Source: Pyrenula massariospora (taxonomy: Eukaryota; Ascomycota; Eurotiomycetes; Pyrenulales; Pyrenulaceae). From it: a DNA stretch of 64,000 nucleotides. The stretch spans positions 1-64,000 of the forward strand of contig JAGFMI010000013.1 in assembly GCA_021030905.1 (NCBI GenBank), read 5' to 3'. Each line of letters begins with the position of its first letter. Within the stretch, counting starts at the first letter, position 1. A program made the translations under genes and the position numbers. Under the pieces are notes generated by a model. The model ran no database searches and was not told the origin of the DNA. It saw nothing but the letters and a program-made list of their open reading frames with translations. Positions 11,258 to 23,984 of this stretch are shown piece after piece.

Positions 11258-11771
11258 GCAGGTATGTGGACCGATGAGTAAGAGACACCCAGCAGCTTTG
11301 GGGTATTCGTTGGAGGTATGTGGGTGAGGATGTGTACTGCTGCGGGCTTTTTAGATGCAGAACTAATCGGAGGTGATCGGAAGGTGTGGAGATTGACACT
11401 ACAAATCTGTTGTTAGAATCTAAAACAAAGTTTTCTGGGTTGCCTACTAAGGGCATTGACATTAGGCACGGGTTGCGTGGAAGCAAGAGAGCGTGCCAAT
11501 GGTGGACGCTTGATGAGTTTTAATAGGGTTAAAAAAGAAATGTTAGACAATTTCACGATTTTAAAATCCGACAAAGCAATTGCTTCATCATGGAACCAAA
11601 TTTTACCTTTTGTTCGTTCTTTAACGAGGATCTTCAAGATAACGCAAATTAAAAACAGTACTTAAACACGAACGTCTGGTTGCAAAATCAGTATGTGTAT
11701 TTCAGATCCCTGCCGAAATATCGAGCTTATCCATCTATCTAGACTCCAGTTCCAATACCACGAATCCTCGT
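11258..11771. other. Intergenic, no gene seen
   Basis: Promoter of the IPMK gene and 3' flank of CLP1. AT-rich around 11520-11660. No feature was recognised. Confidence 0.45.
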
Positions 11772-13439
11772 TTAGACCATACCGACGACCTCTTCTGGCC
11801 AACCTCCCCAGACGATTGCTCTGTCCGGCACTTTCCCCGCTACCGGACTTAGCACACTGATCTTGGCCCTCTCCATGTCCACTTCGACGACATACAAAAA
11901 CCCCATGACACTCGCTTCTTGGATCTCATCTTGCCTCGCTTCCCCATCCGCATTCATCACCATCAGCACACAATTCTGCATCGCCGGAGTCGGTCTTGTC
12001 ATCCGTTCATAGATGCCCCGGTCTCCATCCCCGGTACTTAGGCCGGGCATTTTGATGTCTCCGTTAGCGTGGTCTTCAACATCGAGCGGATTCATTCCCC
12101 CCGGGAGAAACATATCCGCGCTCATATCCGCCCCGGTGTTCGTGGAGTCGTGAGCAGCGGCCAGGAGGCGATAGAGAGCGAGGGAGGCAAATTCAACGGT
12201 CAGGTGCTGAGGCGAGAGGGATATTCCAGCTGACAACTTCGGGTTGCCGAAGAAGTAAGCCCTGACCTGCGCCGCGCGAAATTGTTTCATGAAACTATCG
12301 CCACGGTCGACACAGCCTCCTGATTTAGAGAGCTTAAGTACAGAGATGGTCTCACCACGAGGAGTTTCCGAGCTGGCAGAGGTAGGCTGCCCGTGAAAGC
12401 GTTTTGTCATGTCAGAAGAAAGCCTTTCGGAGCCAAGAATTAGGATGACGGAGACGCGAAATTCAGTGATGACGTCGGAGAGCGTTGAGATGGAGGGACG
12501 GGGAGTGGATAACGAGCTTGGTGTATCAATGATGAGCCCAGCAGTGCGAGAAGGAAGATCGTAGTCAAGGCGATCGGAGTCAAGACGACCAAAACCAAGA
12601 CGACCGGTGATTGAGAGAGCGAGCTTGCTGATGACTGGGCGGTAGAGCGCGCCATCTTGGGTGTTGGCATCGGACAGAGGATAGGAGTATACAAGGGGCA
12701 GCTTGACAGGATTCGCGCTCGGACCAGAGATGGGACTGCTTCCCCAGCCTTCTTCAATGTCGATCAGAGTTTTAAAGGCAGCAGAGCTTATTGTTCCAGG
12801 CATGGAAAGAAGTCCCTCATTCGGATCAAGGTTGACAGTGACTGGCTGGCGGCCAACTCTGGTTCCGTATCCTGTCAATAATTTGGCAAGACTTGTTTTT
12901 CCGGCATTGTCAGGACCTAGGATAAGGACCCTCGGGCCATATCCTCCTATCTGAATAGCCTCTTCTCGCAAAGCTTCGAGTGCAAAATGGACATTCGCAT
13001 ACTCTACCATCGGCGTCTCAAATGCAATGTATTCGCTTAGGAGGGTATCACCGCTGACCTGGATGGTACATCCTTCCCATGTGTAGATTGCGCCCTTCGT
13101 CCCGCTGAAAGTGTAACTTTGGCCAGGACATAGTTCGGTGCCAAAGATCTCAGCGGTGCCGGTGAGCAGCTATGATGGTCAGTAAGAGCACAGAAAATCG
13201 TGTACTTGAGTCCTTACCTTCACCTGCACGTAGGAGCCGGGGTCAACCTCGAAGCGCCATTCGCACTCCTTTGGTATCTCATGATCACTGGAAGATACTG
13301 TGTCTTGGGGCGCTTCTTCCTCGAGACTCAGACCTAGCCCCGGCAGTGACATGGCATGGCTGACAAGAGGTTCTGGAGTTGACCACCGTTCGCGGAAGGC
13401 CAAGGGCAAGGGAGCACGAAAGGACGAGGCTGTGGCCAT
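11772..13439 (-). CDS. CLP1: CLP1, mRNA cleavage and polyadenylation factor IA subunit
   Basis: Model: exons 13439-13218 and 13169-11772 with a 48-nt intron (GTAAGG donor), 539 residues. The N-terminal beta domain is followed by a Walker A loop GPDNAGKTS inside LILGPDNAGKTSLAKLL, and VNLDPNEGLLSMPG follows as in the family. The intron joins GSYVQVK to LLTGTAEIFGTEL, a continuous CLP1 N-terminal strand pattern. CLP1 bridges cleavage factors during pre-mRNA 3' processing. Fungal members bind ATP but, unlike the animal protein, are generally not active RNA kinases. Length fits the filamentous-fungal family, which is longer than the yeast protein. Confidence 0.93.
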
Positions 13440-13978
13440 TGTCTTTGTTGACGCTAAAAATTCCTAGGGTCCGCTATGAGGCAGCGAATAGGGTGGATTT
13501 TCAGAGCATCGACTCCACAAATTTCCACTGCTGTCAAATGAGCACATTAACCAGTGGTCGGAGAGTAGGTAGAGCAGCAGATATTGAAGATGTTTGTTAT
13601 AGTATCTGAAGTCGTAGTCGACTTATCGATTGACAATTGAAGTAGCTGCGGTGCAGAAGAATTTCAACCGTGGATGACGGTTGACGGAATCTACAAAATC
13701 GAGATTTCAATCTCTGGTGAACTTGACTACAAAATAGGCATTTGCCTTTGCACAGCTTTACAAATGTCAAGTAGGGTAGGAGTCATTCACAATTTAGTAG
13801 TCGCTTCTTAGCGCCGCGGCCACTTGCATCTCCTGAAGCTACTCCAACACAGGTCACCGACGTGGACATACTTGGTACTTATCGCCCACGTGTTTTAGTC
13901 CTCGACCATCTCCCAAGGTATCTCGATCCTGGTCTAAGAATCCCGAAACTCCCTCCTAAATCAAAGTATCTCGTTCAA
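13440..13978. other. Intergenic, no gene seen
   Basis: Promoter of CLP1 and 3' flank of the Bqt4-like gene. No coding frame was recognised. Confidence 0.45.
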
Positions 13979-15396
13979 TCACATGAAGTACCAAGGTATC
14001 AAGCCACTGTGATCAATTCGTTAGACTGGGAATAGGTGAACGCGATGGGAACCTACGCTATAGCCACAGTAGCAGTGACGCCAATCAATGCCCGCGATCG
14101 AACCTTTTCCCGCTTCAGCTTCTCTTGTAGCACTTTTGCTTTCTTTGTGGGCTGAGTAGGCAGCTCTCCGTCAATATCCTCCTCGACATCATCTGCTTTG
14201 CGCTTCTTCGACTTGCGGCTGGAAGATTCCGCTTCATGATCGATAGCTGTCTCGACCATCTTCTTCGCTGTCGCGATTGCTGCTTCTGTGTTCTCGGGTA
14301 GAGGTAGCTCTGGAGACCCTGCAGGCATCTCCACCAAGATATTGGTATGAGTTGTCTCGGTCTCCCCATTCACGTCAACAGAAGATTCTACTTCCACTTT
14401 GACTTTATCACCTTTGTCAGCTTCGCTGACAACTGACTCCGATGGCGCCATGGACGCAGCATCATCAAGTTCAGCCTGTAACTTTGCGCTCGCGGCGTTG
14501 GCATTAGCAACAGCTGCTTCTTTCATTGCCTTGGTTTGCCGTGGCTTGCGGGGAGATCCATCTTTCTTAGTTGGTGAAGCGATCTTGCTGGGTGAGGTAG
14601 AACGCTTGCCTCGAGCGCGCGGCGTTGGCCCGTTAGTGAGCGGGGGTAATACAGGCTTGTCATTAGGCATGTCGAACTTGGGCGGCGGCGAGATATGCTT
14701 CTTCTTGCTGGCTGGACTTTGAGGAATTTCTTCAGGGTCAAGTAACGCTCTGACCCAGTTTGACATGTTATACTCTTCTGCCACCTCGAGCGCTAGGCTG
14801 ATCAGCAATCAGTCTTGGTGATCTACGAGTGAAGCCTACCAAGCTTTGGTGAAATCCAGACGTTCCCCGCGACCTCGTCCTCGCTGGTTGACTCTTTGGA
14901 CTTTAAATATTCTCTCTCGGCTTTTTCCTCTGCGTGCTTGGCCCAGGGAAAGGCAATTTTGAACATGCCTGTTGCGCTCACGTACCCATCCTTGCTCCGT
15001 CTCTGGACATCCGTTAGGTCCTACTTGAGGATCTTGAATAAGTTTTGCCCGTACCATTAAGAAGTATGTCTCGGGGTGTGGTTGATTCTGATGCGATCCG
15101 AAGATTTCCGACCCCTTGAGATCCTTGGGGAGCGGCGCTCGTAGGTGGGCGTACTCGAACATCCCAAGATTCTCAGGCTTGGTTGCATTCGACATGCCGA
15201 CCTGACCAGGCTTGACAGATAGGTTGGTCTTTCCGAGGCGACGGCGCGAGAGGAGGTCTGCATCTGCATGTGCGCATTGAGCAAGTCAGCTTCTGTACAA
15301 GGCGCGAAGGTCATTGAGCTGTGCTGCCAGGGACTCACATTCTGGGCATTCCTCGGGGGCGATCAGAGGGTTATGCTTCTTAGGAAGAGATCGCAT
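13979..15396 (-). CDS. Bqt4-like APSES/KilA-N-type protein with C-terminal membrane anchor
   Basis: Model: exons 15396-15339, 15257-15055, 15002-14840, 14792-14057 and 14006-13979, 395 residues. Introns are 81, 52, 47 and 50 nt. The joins rebuild an APSES/KilA-N-like core: RRLGKTNLSVKPGQVG, SNATKPENLGMFEYAHLRAP, PETYFLMRRSKDGYVSATG, MFKIAFPWAKH, EDEVAGNVWISPKLALEVAEEY. A disordered, basic Ser/Pro/Lys-rich middle follows, then a hydrophobic tail RALIGVTATVAIAGLIPWYF. In fission yeast, Bqt4 is an inner-nuclear-membrane protein that ties telomeres to the envelope; fungal databases often label such proteins as Xbp1-like APSES factors. The tail anchor argues for the envelope role. The last 28-nt exon is needed to complete the anchor: reading through its intron stops at once, because the TAG overlaps the GTAGGT donor. 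Confidence 0.87.
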
Positions 15397-16345
15397 CGTG
15401 ACGGTTCGCCGTATTGAGCGAGTCAATCGTAGTTGTCAGTGAAGATACGATCTAGAAATTAATGGAAGGCGCGTGCCAGCCAAAAGATAATTGAAGAGCG
15501 CGAAACCCCGATCGTCATCAAAGGCGAGCGCTATAGACCCAACACTTGGTGAGGGGAAAAAGTTGGGATTAAGAAAAGATAGAATCTGGTACAAAGCTAC
15601 AGCGAGGTAGGAGGGTGTGTTGGATGTACAGCTATGCGACGCTTATGAGAAATACACCTCGACCACTCGGCAGCGGAGACGTGGCTGGGAACTCCCTGAG
15701 TCCCTGACGAGCAGACTAACGAGAGCTCCTGGGGGCCCGCTTCTTTAGGTTTAGCCGGTGCTAGGACGCTGGAGCGGTGGAGCTGCCGAGGCGGCGGGCC
15801 CTCCGATCCACGATTCGCGAGAGAGGCGGCTCCAGGAACGAGACTCGACTATCTAGAGAGTCAACGGGGAGATCATGGGAGAGCGCAAGTCATTATCATG
15901 AAGACCTGCGCAGCCTGCATGGAAGTGGCACGCTATGGGCGTTGTCCGATGCTGCTATCGTGACCCTTTTTGGAGATAGTGAGGGGTTCCAGGGCGTTAC
16001 TCTCTACGCATGGCTGGAGAAGAGGCTGGCACCATTGGCGCTGTCGTAGCAACTTCCCCGTTAGAGCAATGACGCGCTCAGTCAACATTGAATACTCTCT
16101 CAATCTCAATGCGAAAGAGAGGCTATCGAGATTGAAGAAGGGCAAGTCTTCTCAGGCTTCACTGGCAAAAGCACATACCACAAACTACCATGCCTAACCT
16201 GTGACAACCCCTCGATTCAGGCCCCACCTCCAAGGCTGAATACAAAACACACACACCGCCCCCCCGCGATTTCCATCAATCAAGCCATTCCTACTACGCT
16301 CATACCCTTATCTAGTTGTTTCCTACGTAGCACTTAATTGTGGCC
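15397..16345. other. Divergent promoter region, no gene seen
   Basis: About 950 bases separate the start codons of the Bqt4-like gene (minus) and RhoGDI (plus). The last 130 bases before RhoGDI are C/T-rich, typical of fungal core promoters and 5' leaders. Confidence 0.5.
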
Positions 16346-17117
16346 ATGGCCGACCACCACGAGGAAGACCTCGCCCCCTCCAAGACTGAAGGCTTCAAAG
16401 TCGGCGAGAAGAAAACCGTCGAAGAATATCAACAACTAGGTTTTCTCCCTCTATTCCCTCATTCCACGCCCACCTCTCTCTAACCGAACCGCTTCAGATC
16501 AAAATGACGACTCCCTCAACCGCTGGAAAGCCTCCCTCGGCATCGGCACCGGCGACACCCTCTCTGATCCCTCTGACTCCCGCCTCTGCATCATCCAGTC
16601 CCTCGCCCTCGAAGTCGAGGGCCGGCCGGATATCACCATTGACCTCTCCGCGCCAGGCGCCCTGGAAACGCTCAAACAGAAGCCGTTCACAATTAAGGAA
16701 GGGGCGAGATATACGATGAAAGCGAATTTCAAGGTGCAACATCAAGTGCTAAGTGGGTTGAAATATCTGCAAGTGGTGAAGAGGAAAGGATTGAGGGTTG
16801 GAAAGGATGAGGAGATGATCGTATGTCGAGTTCACTTGAAGCGTCAGCAGATAAGCGCATATTGACCGGCGATATCTACAGGGAAGCTACTCGCCAAATA
16901 CAAAGGACAAGCCAACCTACGAGAAGAAATGTGAGTCGAATCTTCAAATTCCGCGTTCGTCACTGATCAAGACGGGTGGGTAGTTGCTCAAGAAGAGGCC
17001 CCATCTGGGATGTTGGCTAGAGGTCATTATGACGCAGTCTCGAAATTCATTGATGATGATGATCACACACACCTAAAGTTTGAGTGGTCTTTCGACATTG
17101 CCAAGGATTGGAAATGA
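16346..17117 (+). CDS. RDI1: Rho GDP-dissociation inhibitor
   Basis: Model: exons 16346-16439, 16498-16820, 16882-16930 and 16984-17117, 199 residues, the usual RhoGDI length. Introns are 58, 61 and 53 nt. The acidic N-terminal arm (MADHHEEDLAPSK) and helix EEYQQLDQNDDSLNRWKASL match the regulatory arm that contacts Rho switch regions. The immunoglobulin-like C-terminal domain has the typical EGARYTMKANFKVQHQVLSG, YSPNTKDKPTYEKKF and ARGHYDAVSKF segments and ends in WSFDIAKDWK. It extracts prenylated Rho, Rac and Cdc42 GTPases from membranes and keeps them GDP-bound in the cytosol, controlling polarity and hyphal growth. Confidence 0.95.
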
Positions 17118-17388
17118 AGAGCGGATCTAGGAAGGGAAGATGTGCGGTATTTTGAGACTTTGAGAGACATCAGCCGTCGGTCAATGGAGACGTGCGTCAA
17201 CAGAGAATACCTTACGAACAAGTCCTATTACACTAAACGGACGTGATGGAATGATACGAGGCGCGGCATAAAGGAGCGCAGAAGAGGCAACTAATAGACA
17301 CGACATGCCAGAGCATAGGTGCCTCATTGGGTAGCAAATGGCAAAATAAAGCAAACAAAGAAACGCTTGAATGAGTATTCACAGGGTA

Positions 17389-18464
17389 TCACAAAAAATA
17401 TTCTATCACGGGTCCTTGCCCATCCTTTCCCCCTTGTTGCTGCTGTTGCTGTTCTGACCGATGGGCATCATTCTCCGGTGCCGCGTCAAAGATATTGAAA
17501 TACCGCTGCACCGAGTCACTGACTTCCAGCACGCTGGCCATGTTGCCACAGCGATAGCAGTAATTGGGTGCGCTCCACACGGTGCTCAGCCGATCTCCGT
17601 AGAGTATTTGGTAGCCTTCTTGGCATAGTTGGTGGGCACGGAGAATGTGTGACATGCCGTTGACTTGAAGGAACTTTTTCACGACGTCTCCACCAAAGGT
17701 ATATCCAGCTCCTCTTGGCGATAGAGAGAACTCGTCCCGGTCAGGGTCAGGGTCCGACCATACAAGGTCGGCCATTGGGCCTTCGTGTGGGATTTCTCGA
17801 AATCGGTCTATGATCTTGATCTGGTCGATAGAGTGAATGGAAGGCGAAAGACCGCCATGAACGCAGAATATTTGATCGTTGATGACAACACTTAACGTGA
17901 GGAAGTCAAACATGTCTGTGAAATAGTGCCACACATTGGCATTCCCATATTTTCGAGCGCACTCAGTGTAAAACCCGTACGACTGAGTGACGCCTCTTGA
18001 CTCATGATTTCCGCGAATGAGATGAACTCGATGGGGGTATCTTAACTTCAGGCAAACTAGGAGAGAAATGGTCTCAACAGAGAAAAGGCCGCGGTCAACA
18101 TAATCGCCTAAGCTTCGTGGTTAGAAAGCTCAGAGAGTTGGTGTTGCTTGGACAATTACCAAGGAAAAGATAATTTGTATTAGGACAGAAGCCTCCAATT
18201 TTAAAAATCTCGAGCATGTCGAAAAATTGTCCGTGGATATCTCCGACAACTGTAACTGGAGCAGCAATGTGAACGACATTGCTCTCCTTCATCAAGAGCT
18301 CTTTGGCTTTCGCGCATATTGCCTCTATCACCGGCTCCGCTAATAGCTCTTTTCTGTACAGGCGTTCAATACATTCGTCGAGGTTGATGCTCGCTGCGAG
18401 AGTTGGTTAGTAATTCAGATCAGGCGTTTTTGCTTAGTCTAAACATACATGGAAGGCCGGGCAT
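17389..18464 (-). CDS. PPG1: PP2A-like serine/threonine phosphatase catalytic subunit, PPG1 type
   Basis: Model: exons 18464-18449 (16 nt), 18393-18160 and 18107-17389, introns of 55 and 52 nt, 322 residues. All metallophosphatase signatures are present: VVGDIHG, the GDYVDRG motif split by the second intron, [10 protein letters not shown], and CVHGGLSPS. The sequence ends VIEYFL, matching the PP2A-family carboxy-terminal YFL that is methylated on Leu. The N-terminus ([16 protein letters not shown]) and the Gln-rich stretch before the tail point to Ppg1 rather than to PP2A or PP4 proper. In yeast Ppg1 works with the STRIPAK-like Far complex and affects glycogen storage and mitophagy. The Gln run is encoded by a CAG/CTG-type microsatellite. 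Confidence 0.92.
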
Positions 18465-19274
18465 CGCGCTGTTTCCTTGTATATGACTAAATTTCTAATT
18501 GTGAAAGCAAAAGGCATTAGGTGATCGAGGAACACCGAGTGGGCCGACAAGTGGCACAGAAGGTTGTGCTCATGCTGAGTGTTGAAGCGCTCCGGCTTTT
18601 CGAGCAGAAAATTTTGCCAGCTACTTGAGCCGGTATGGGTCATTGGATCATGAATATTGAGAGCGAAAGGACATTTTCGGGAGAATAACTCTAGCTGAAG
18701 GCGCAGTGAAAGTTAAAGATTAATTCTTTGCGAGTCTCATCGAAGGCGACGGCAACCTGCTACAGACTGACCGAGCAAAATTCACTGACAGATTAGGATT
18801 AGCGTTCGCTGCGGAGTTTCAAGCTCCAACTTCGCAGCTTTCGAGGGTTTCTCCCAGCCCTCTTCACCTGCCTAAGGCTTCCTACGATCGATGTTCAATC
18901 ATTTTCGTTCATAATATGCAGCCCCCAATCGACAGCTATGAACTCATAAGGTGATGCCATTCCCAATTTTAGCCTTCTCATACATGCAGGTGTTCGAAAA
19001 TCCTGGTTAGGCACGGCCATTGCAGGCAGTGGGGTCTAGAGCAGTACAGCTGAAGCCGCGCCACGATATGTGAAACACTTCTTCACTGCATTTCATTTTA
19101 TTGCGATTGTCGCGGCACAGACCGTGCTGGAGATAAAAGACATCTTTCAATACCAGCGCTTTGGTCAATCCCACGGATGACCTACACATGTACCATTGTC
19201 TTCAGAGTCCGTTTCTCCGCCTGGCGGTAATTGTCTCATAGAGCCGTCAACATCGGAGCTATAACATTTGAATC
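18465..19274. other. Divergent promoter region, no gene seen
   Basis: About 810 bases lie between the divergent PPG1 and zinc-knuckle genes. No further coding frame was recognised. Confidence 0.45.
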
Positions 19275-21524
19275 ATGTACCAAATCGGTGCTGCCGGTCA
19301 ATCTGGGACTTCCCAGAACGCATGGCAACAGCAGCAAGCTCCTAATCAACACACTTCCCCGACATCTCAGTATCCTGGATACCAGACATCTTCTTCAGCA
19401 GCTACTCAGGCTCAGGCAGCTCAGTATTACGGCGCCCAAAATCAACAATATCACCAGTATCCAACGACCAATCAAGCATATCAAGGAAGTTACTATCAAC
19501 TGCCCAACTATTCTCAAAGTACCGCGCAAGGATATCAACAGCCTCAAAATCAATGGTACGCCAATAATGGTCAAAACCAGGACGCGAGTAAAGTGAATCA
19601 GAACGCACAGTCTAACTCCCAGAACTGCTATAACTGTGGAAACCCTGACCATTGGGCGCAGAACTGCCCTGAACCTCGCCGAGCTGTTCCACAGTAGGTT
19701 ATTCTAAGAGCCTTTTTCTTATTAGTTCTGACTTTTCTTTAACAGTGGAGCAATGAACAATCCTCGCCCCCCCAAGCGTCAGAAAACCACGGGTCCTGTA
19801 ATTACGAGATATCCACCGCCTCCCCATTACAGTCAGCGAGCACCACAACGAGGCTACACTCATCCGCCTGTAGGTCAACCAAATTATAGTCAAGCACAAC
19901 CCTATCCCGGTATGCCAACACCGGTTTCTGCCAATGACTCTACACCGAATCAATGGCAACAGCAGTCTCCAGCACAACAAAGCCCTTACTCTCAGCAGTC
20001 CGGCCCTACGACACCCTGGGCTCAAGCTGGCGCCCAAACACCAGTCTCGCAATTTTCAAGTCCTCTATCAGCCACCGGGAATCCACATCACAGCTCTTTC
20101 TCTGCCTCCTCCGGTAATAAATTCTCCACAGAGCAAAGTTTGAAGCGTAATTCCTATGATTCTTCCGCTCAACTGAACCACTACAATTTTCAAGCACTTG
20201 GGGGTAAGGGCCCTGATCAAATAAACCCAGAAGCAAATGATAGCCCTTTCGGCATGGTCGAGCAATTGGAACCGTGGATGGAGGAACTTCAGGCTCTTGA
20301 TGTACCGGAAAATAAAACAGGCCCTAGTGCTATTGGTAAGCAATGTTCTAGATTCAAGTAATTTCTTGGCTAACAAAGCTGAAAGTCTGGCATCCTCCAA
20401 ATCCCGTTGCTCAGCCACTAGCATCAACAGCTGATGCGGCGGACGCCATAGGCCGCCTACCAATTGCTGCTAAGCTTCCACCTGGCATGCCAGTATCACG
20501 ATACCTGCAGAACAAGTCTGCCGATGATTTAAAGAAGAGCGTTCGAGAAAGTCCAGAATGGCTAGAGCTTCAAAACGATCCTGGCTTTACCGAAATGGAT
20601 GCCAACGGACAGATCGTATCTTTTACGGATTTGATTGAGCGCCGAAAAGCTTTGACGATGGATATGGAAGGCGATCACTATGTCAGCAACGTCGATCTTA
20701 ATCATGATCATAGCGGTATTGCTGTTGAATCCAATAGCCATGTTCATACAACTGAAGACAACGTATCCCTCCACCGGCGAGGACAATCTTCTCAAGGCCA
20801 GAAGGAAACTGAACATAGAGAGGTTGACGATGCAGACCATAATTCACAGCGAGAGCCACAGAGATCCAGCGTTGATGTCGCAGACTCAGGGAGATCGAGA
20901 TCTAAAACTGGTGCTAAAGATACCACAGCCCAAATAACAAATACACTTATGGAAATCCCAGTCCCAAACGTGAGCGAACGTACCCCTTCGCCGGAAGAAC
21001 GACTGACCCGATGGCCTGAAAAGGGAGAGGATGGGGTTCGTCACGGTACTAAATCGTCTAATTCCAAGCCGAGGCGAGAGCAGTCAGAGCAGATTCACCT
21101 CTACACCGAAGCTCAGGAAGCTCTCCAAGGCTTCGCGGATGACCATTTTGAGGACCAATCGCCACCCATATCCCCCAGAGATGGCAGTTCGGAAACCTCA
21201 GCCGCTGCTGAAATGAATGGTCACGGTACTAATGGGTACGTAGATACTGACAGATACAGCCGGCCTGAGGGCCAAACAAAAGCCTCGAGTTCAATAGAGC
21301 AATCTCCTTCACCGCTCCGCAGTCGGCACCACACCATTGACAATAAGAAACGTCCTAGGCATCCCTCTGAGGAGAGTGATGGGGGTGCTAAACGACAACT
21401 TGACGACAATAACTCTCGAATAAAGCGGCGCCAACCTCGGGTTGCCGAAGCCTATGGGTACGTTTAAGTATGCCTATTTTATTAAACTCCACCTAACCTG
21501 AGATCTTGCAGCCGTCGCTGGTAA
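19275..21524 (+). CDS. CCHC zinc-knuckle protein, Gln/Pro-rich (fungal RNA-binding type)
   Basis: Model: exons 19275-19693, 19746-20335, 20386-21457 and 21512-21524, introns of 52, 50 and 54 nt, 697 residues. The N-terminal 115 residues are Gln/Tyr/Ser-rich. One zinc knuckle follows at about 118-131 (CYNCGNPDHWAQNC, C-x2-C-x4-H-x4-C). A Pro/Gln-rich low-complexity stretch leads to a conserved-looking block (VWHPPNPVAQPL, KLPPGMPVSRYLQNKSADDL, RESPEWLELQNDPGF), then a charged disordered C-terminal half ending GRRW from a 13-nt last exon. Zinc knuckles bind single-stranded RNA, and the prion-like N-terminus suits an RNP or splicing role. The precise target is unknown. It is divergent from PPG1. 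Confidence 0.82.
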
Positions 21525-23984
21525 TGTCAAGTATCAGCTCCAGCATAATATCTACCTTTCCGGTATCGTGCCACTTCTTCATCACAGAACCAAACGTCCT
21601 CTAATTTTCTCGTTTCGCTTTGTTAAGAACAGTTGGTTGTCTCAGCTTGTGCACTAGAATTGGGTTTCGGACTGTTCATCAAGGTCTTTTGGATCGTGTC
21701 CGTTCGAAGAAGCATCTTGCATTGTCACGTTACAGAGAAAGATTCTCTTATATCGATCTCGTATAATATTTTCGGGGCATGCATTATACATTTTTCCGTC
21801 TAGCTTACCGTTGCGCTGCGTTATCAATCTGCTTTAGCTTCTCATGGTTTCCGCGCTTTCCTTAGGCCCTGTCAGATTGGCTCGGACATTTTCAATAGTA
21901 CTGGGAGAGAATCTCCAACTTAAGCAATACCCCGTAGACAATCGGTAAGTTTGTAAAGTGGCACAATAAACCGTTTGCGTGTAATCAGTGCACTTGATTG
22001 GCCATCTACGCGTCCTGCCCATGGTCGTGCAGAGGAGTGAAGGGACGGCTATGCAGCCCTGTCACTTAGAGTCATTTCCGCAGTTTTGGTGGTGTCGCTC
22101 GCACGCTTCGATGCTTTGCTAGTTCCATACTAGCATCAGCATCACATTCTGTCATGTCGCTATTGGCGCTTACAGTACAGTGAACGCTTGGCTTGCCGTG
22201 ATGTGCGTGGATCACGACAATTTAGGGATAAACTCAATTACCTCAGAAAGCGTACTAAGGTAGGTCCGAACCAAAGTTTTGCGTTTAGCAAGCCTCGCTT
22301 TACGTACTTCAAAGGTGATTCACGGCGAACCAAAAGTTATATCAGGTACGTATAGGTATAATAGAACGTTTCATATTATTGTCTACGCGCGTTCATGAGG
22401 GACATTGTCCTGCAAAAGCACCAAAACTCGGGAATTCGTTCAGCTTGCGAAGACAAAAACACCCAAGTATCAGGTTGGTCGGGATTGGAACATGATGAGC
22501 CGGAGCCCCTCGGCACTTTGAGTTGCTGTAGGTACTCGGCAGCTGAAGAGAGCTAATTACAACATGATGCCGTGCCATGTTTTCGCCGGCAAAAAGGCCG
22601 AGCCTTTGATGTTAATATTACGCTTGAATGCTCGTTGTCCATTAGATATCGTACTACAGTTGAGGTTGTGTAGACAAGTCCTTCAGACAGCTTTCTATAG
22701 GAAATGGAATTTCTCTTCAGCGCATATCATAGAAGTCTGTACATTGTGACCGTCAACAATTTCTAGATTTAATTAAGAATAGTTTTTAGACTGACATCGC
22801 ATGGACGATGGGTGAAGAAGGCTGCCAAGACTCGAAACCCTCGAAAGGCTCGCCTGCGGGTATTCCTCGGCCTGAAGTCGCAGCTGCAGAGCCAATTTTA
22901 GATGCTTTTAGAGGTCTGCACTTAGTCAACAACATCCCCGAGACATGAAGCGTTCACTCAGCCCGTGCAAGCTTATATCGATGCTGTACAACTGCCTGAT
23001 GTCTCAGCTTCATTGGAAGGCGTTGAATAAACGATCTCCAGCTGCCGTGGCTTTAGTCTGGTGACCCTGTGAGGAAGTTCACTTCAAGTCCTCACGCACA
23101 GGGTTTCTCGCCAATGTCTCGCATCATTACTGATTTTGAAGCGTTTTGGAAAATGCAGATTTATGCTTGCTCTAAGAATCGTGGCTCACTCCTTCAGCTT
23201 GCGGGCGAAAAAGTGCACGCTTGAAGAGATAATGGCCCCCAACGCTGATGACCAACAACGACATCGCCTCACTGTAATATTTGCTCCACTTCTGGAATGC
23301 GCTGAGCGTTGGAATTGGGCCAGGCTTGAAAAGCAATTGGATTAGAGAAGACTTTGGATTCTACAACAGCTCCAAACATCAACTGTACTCGGAAGCATAA
23401 CGCAAAAATCGCCATCCTTCATCACCACCACTTGGAGAGAAGACTCGGAGTCTTAGATGAGAGCTGCTCCGACAACATACCCTGTCCTTGTTGGCCTAAA
23501 AACCCTCTAATAACGATCAGTGTCCAACAGTCATATTTTCACACATAGGACAAGAAATGTCTGCCCACGAATTTGACAATCCACAGTCCAGAAAATGCTC
23601 GAATTGCCGAAATCTGACCGTGTTGGTTCTTGCTTTCTATTGCTCCGTTTCTATTTGGGTGTCATTGGACCGCCTGTCCTACCTGTACTTTCCTATCATA
23701 GAATGACTGAGTCCTCTGGTGCTACTCCCGCAACTGGCTGACTTTTGCGACGTTGCCCTTGCCTTGCGAATACACGCATCCAACGAGTTTCAAACAAGGT
23801 TGACAATAACGCGACACCAGCCAGTCCCAGTGCAAAGCACCCAACTAGATAGTCGTCGTTGGCAGCGGGTCATACCCCTCTTCACCTTAGAGGTAAGATG
23901 TGCGCGTTTAATATGCCGACAAAATCGTGACCTTTTCTTCGCATTTCCTTTTGGGACTTTCGCTTCAATATTGTGACCATCAAA
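21525..23984. other. Long gene-free stretch (2.5 kb)
   Basis: No frame has coding character, conserved motif or plausible exon chain. No inverted or direct repeats were recognised by eye. It may hold long UTRs, a non-coding RNA or a decayed repeat. Confidence 0.4.
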
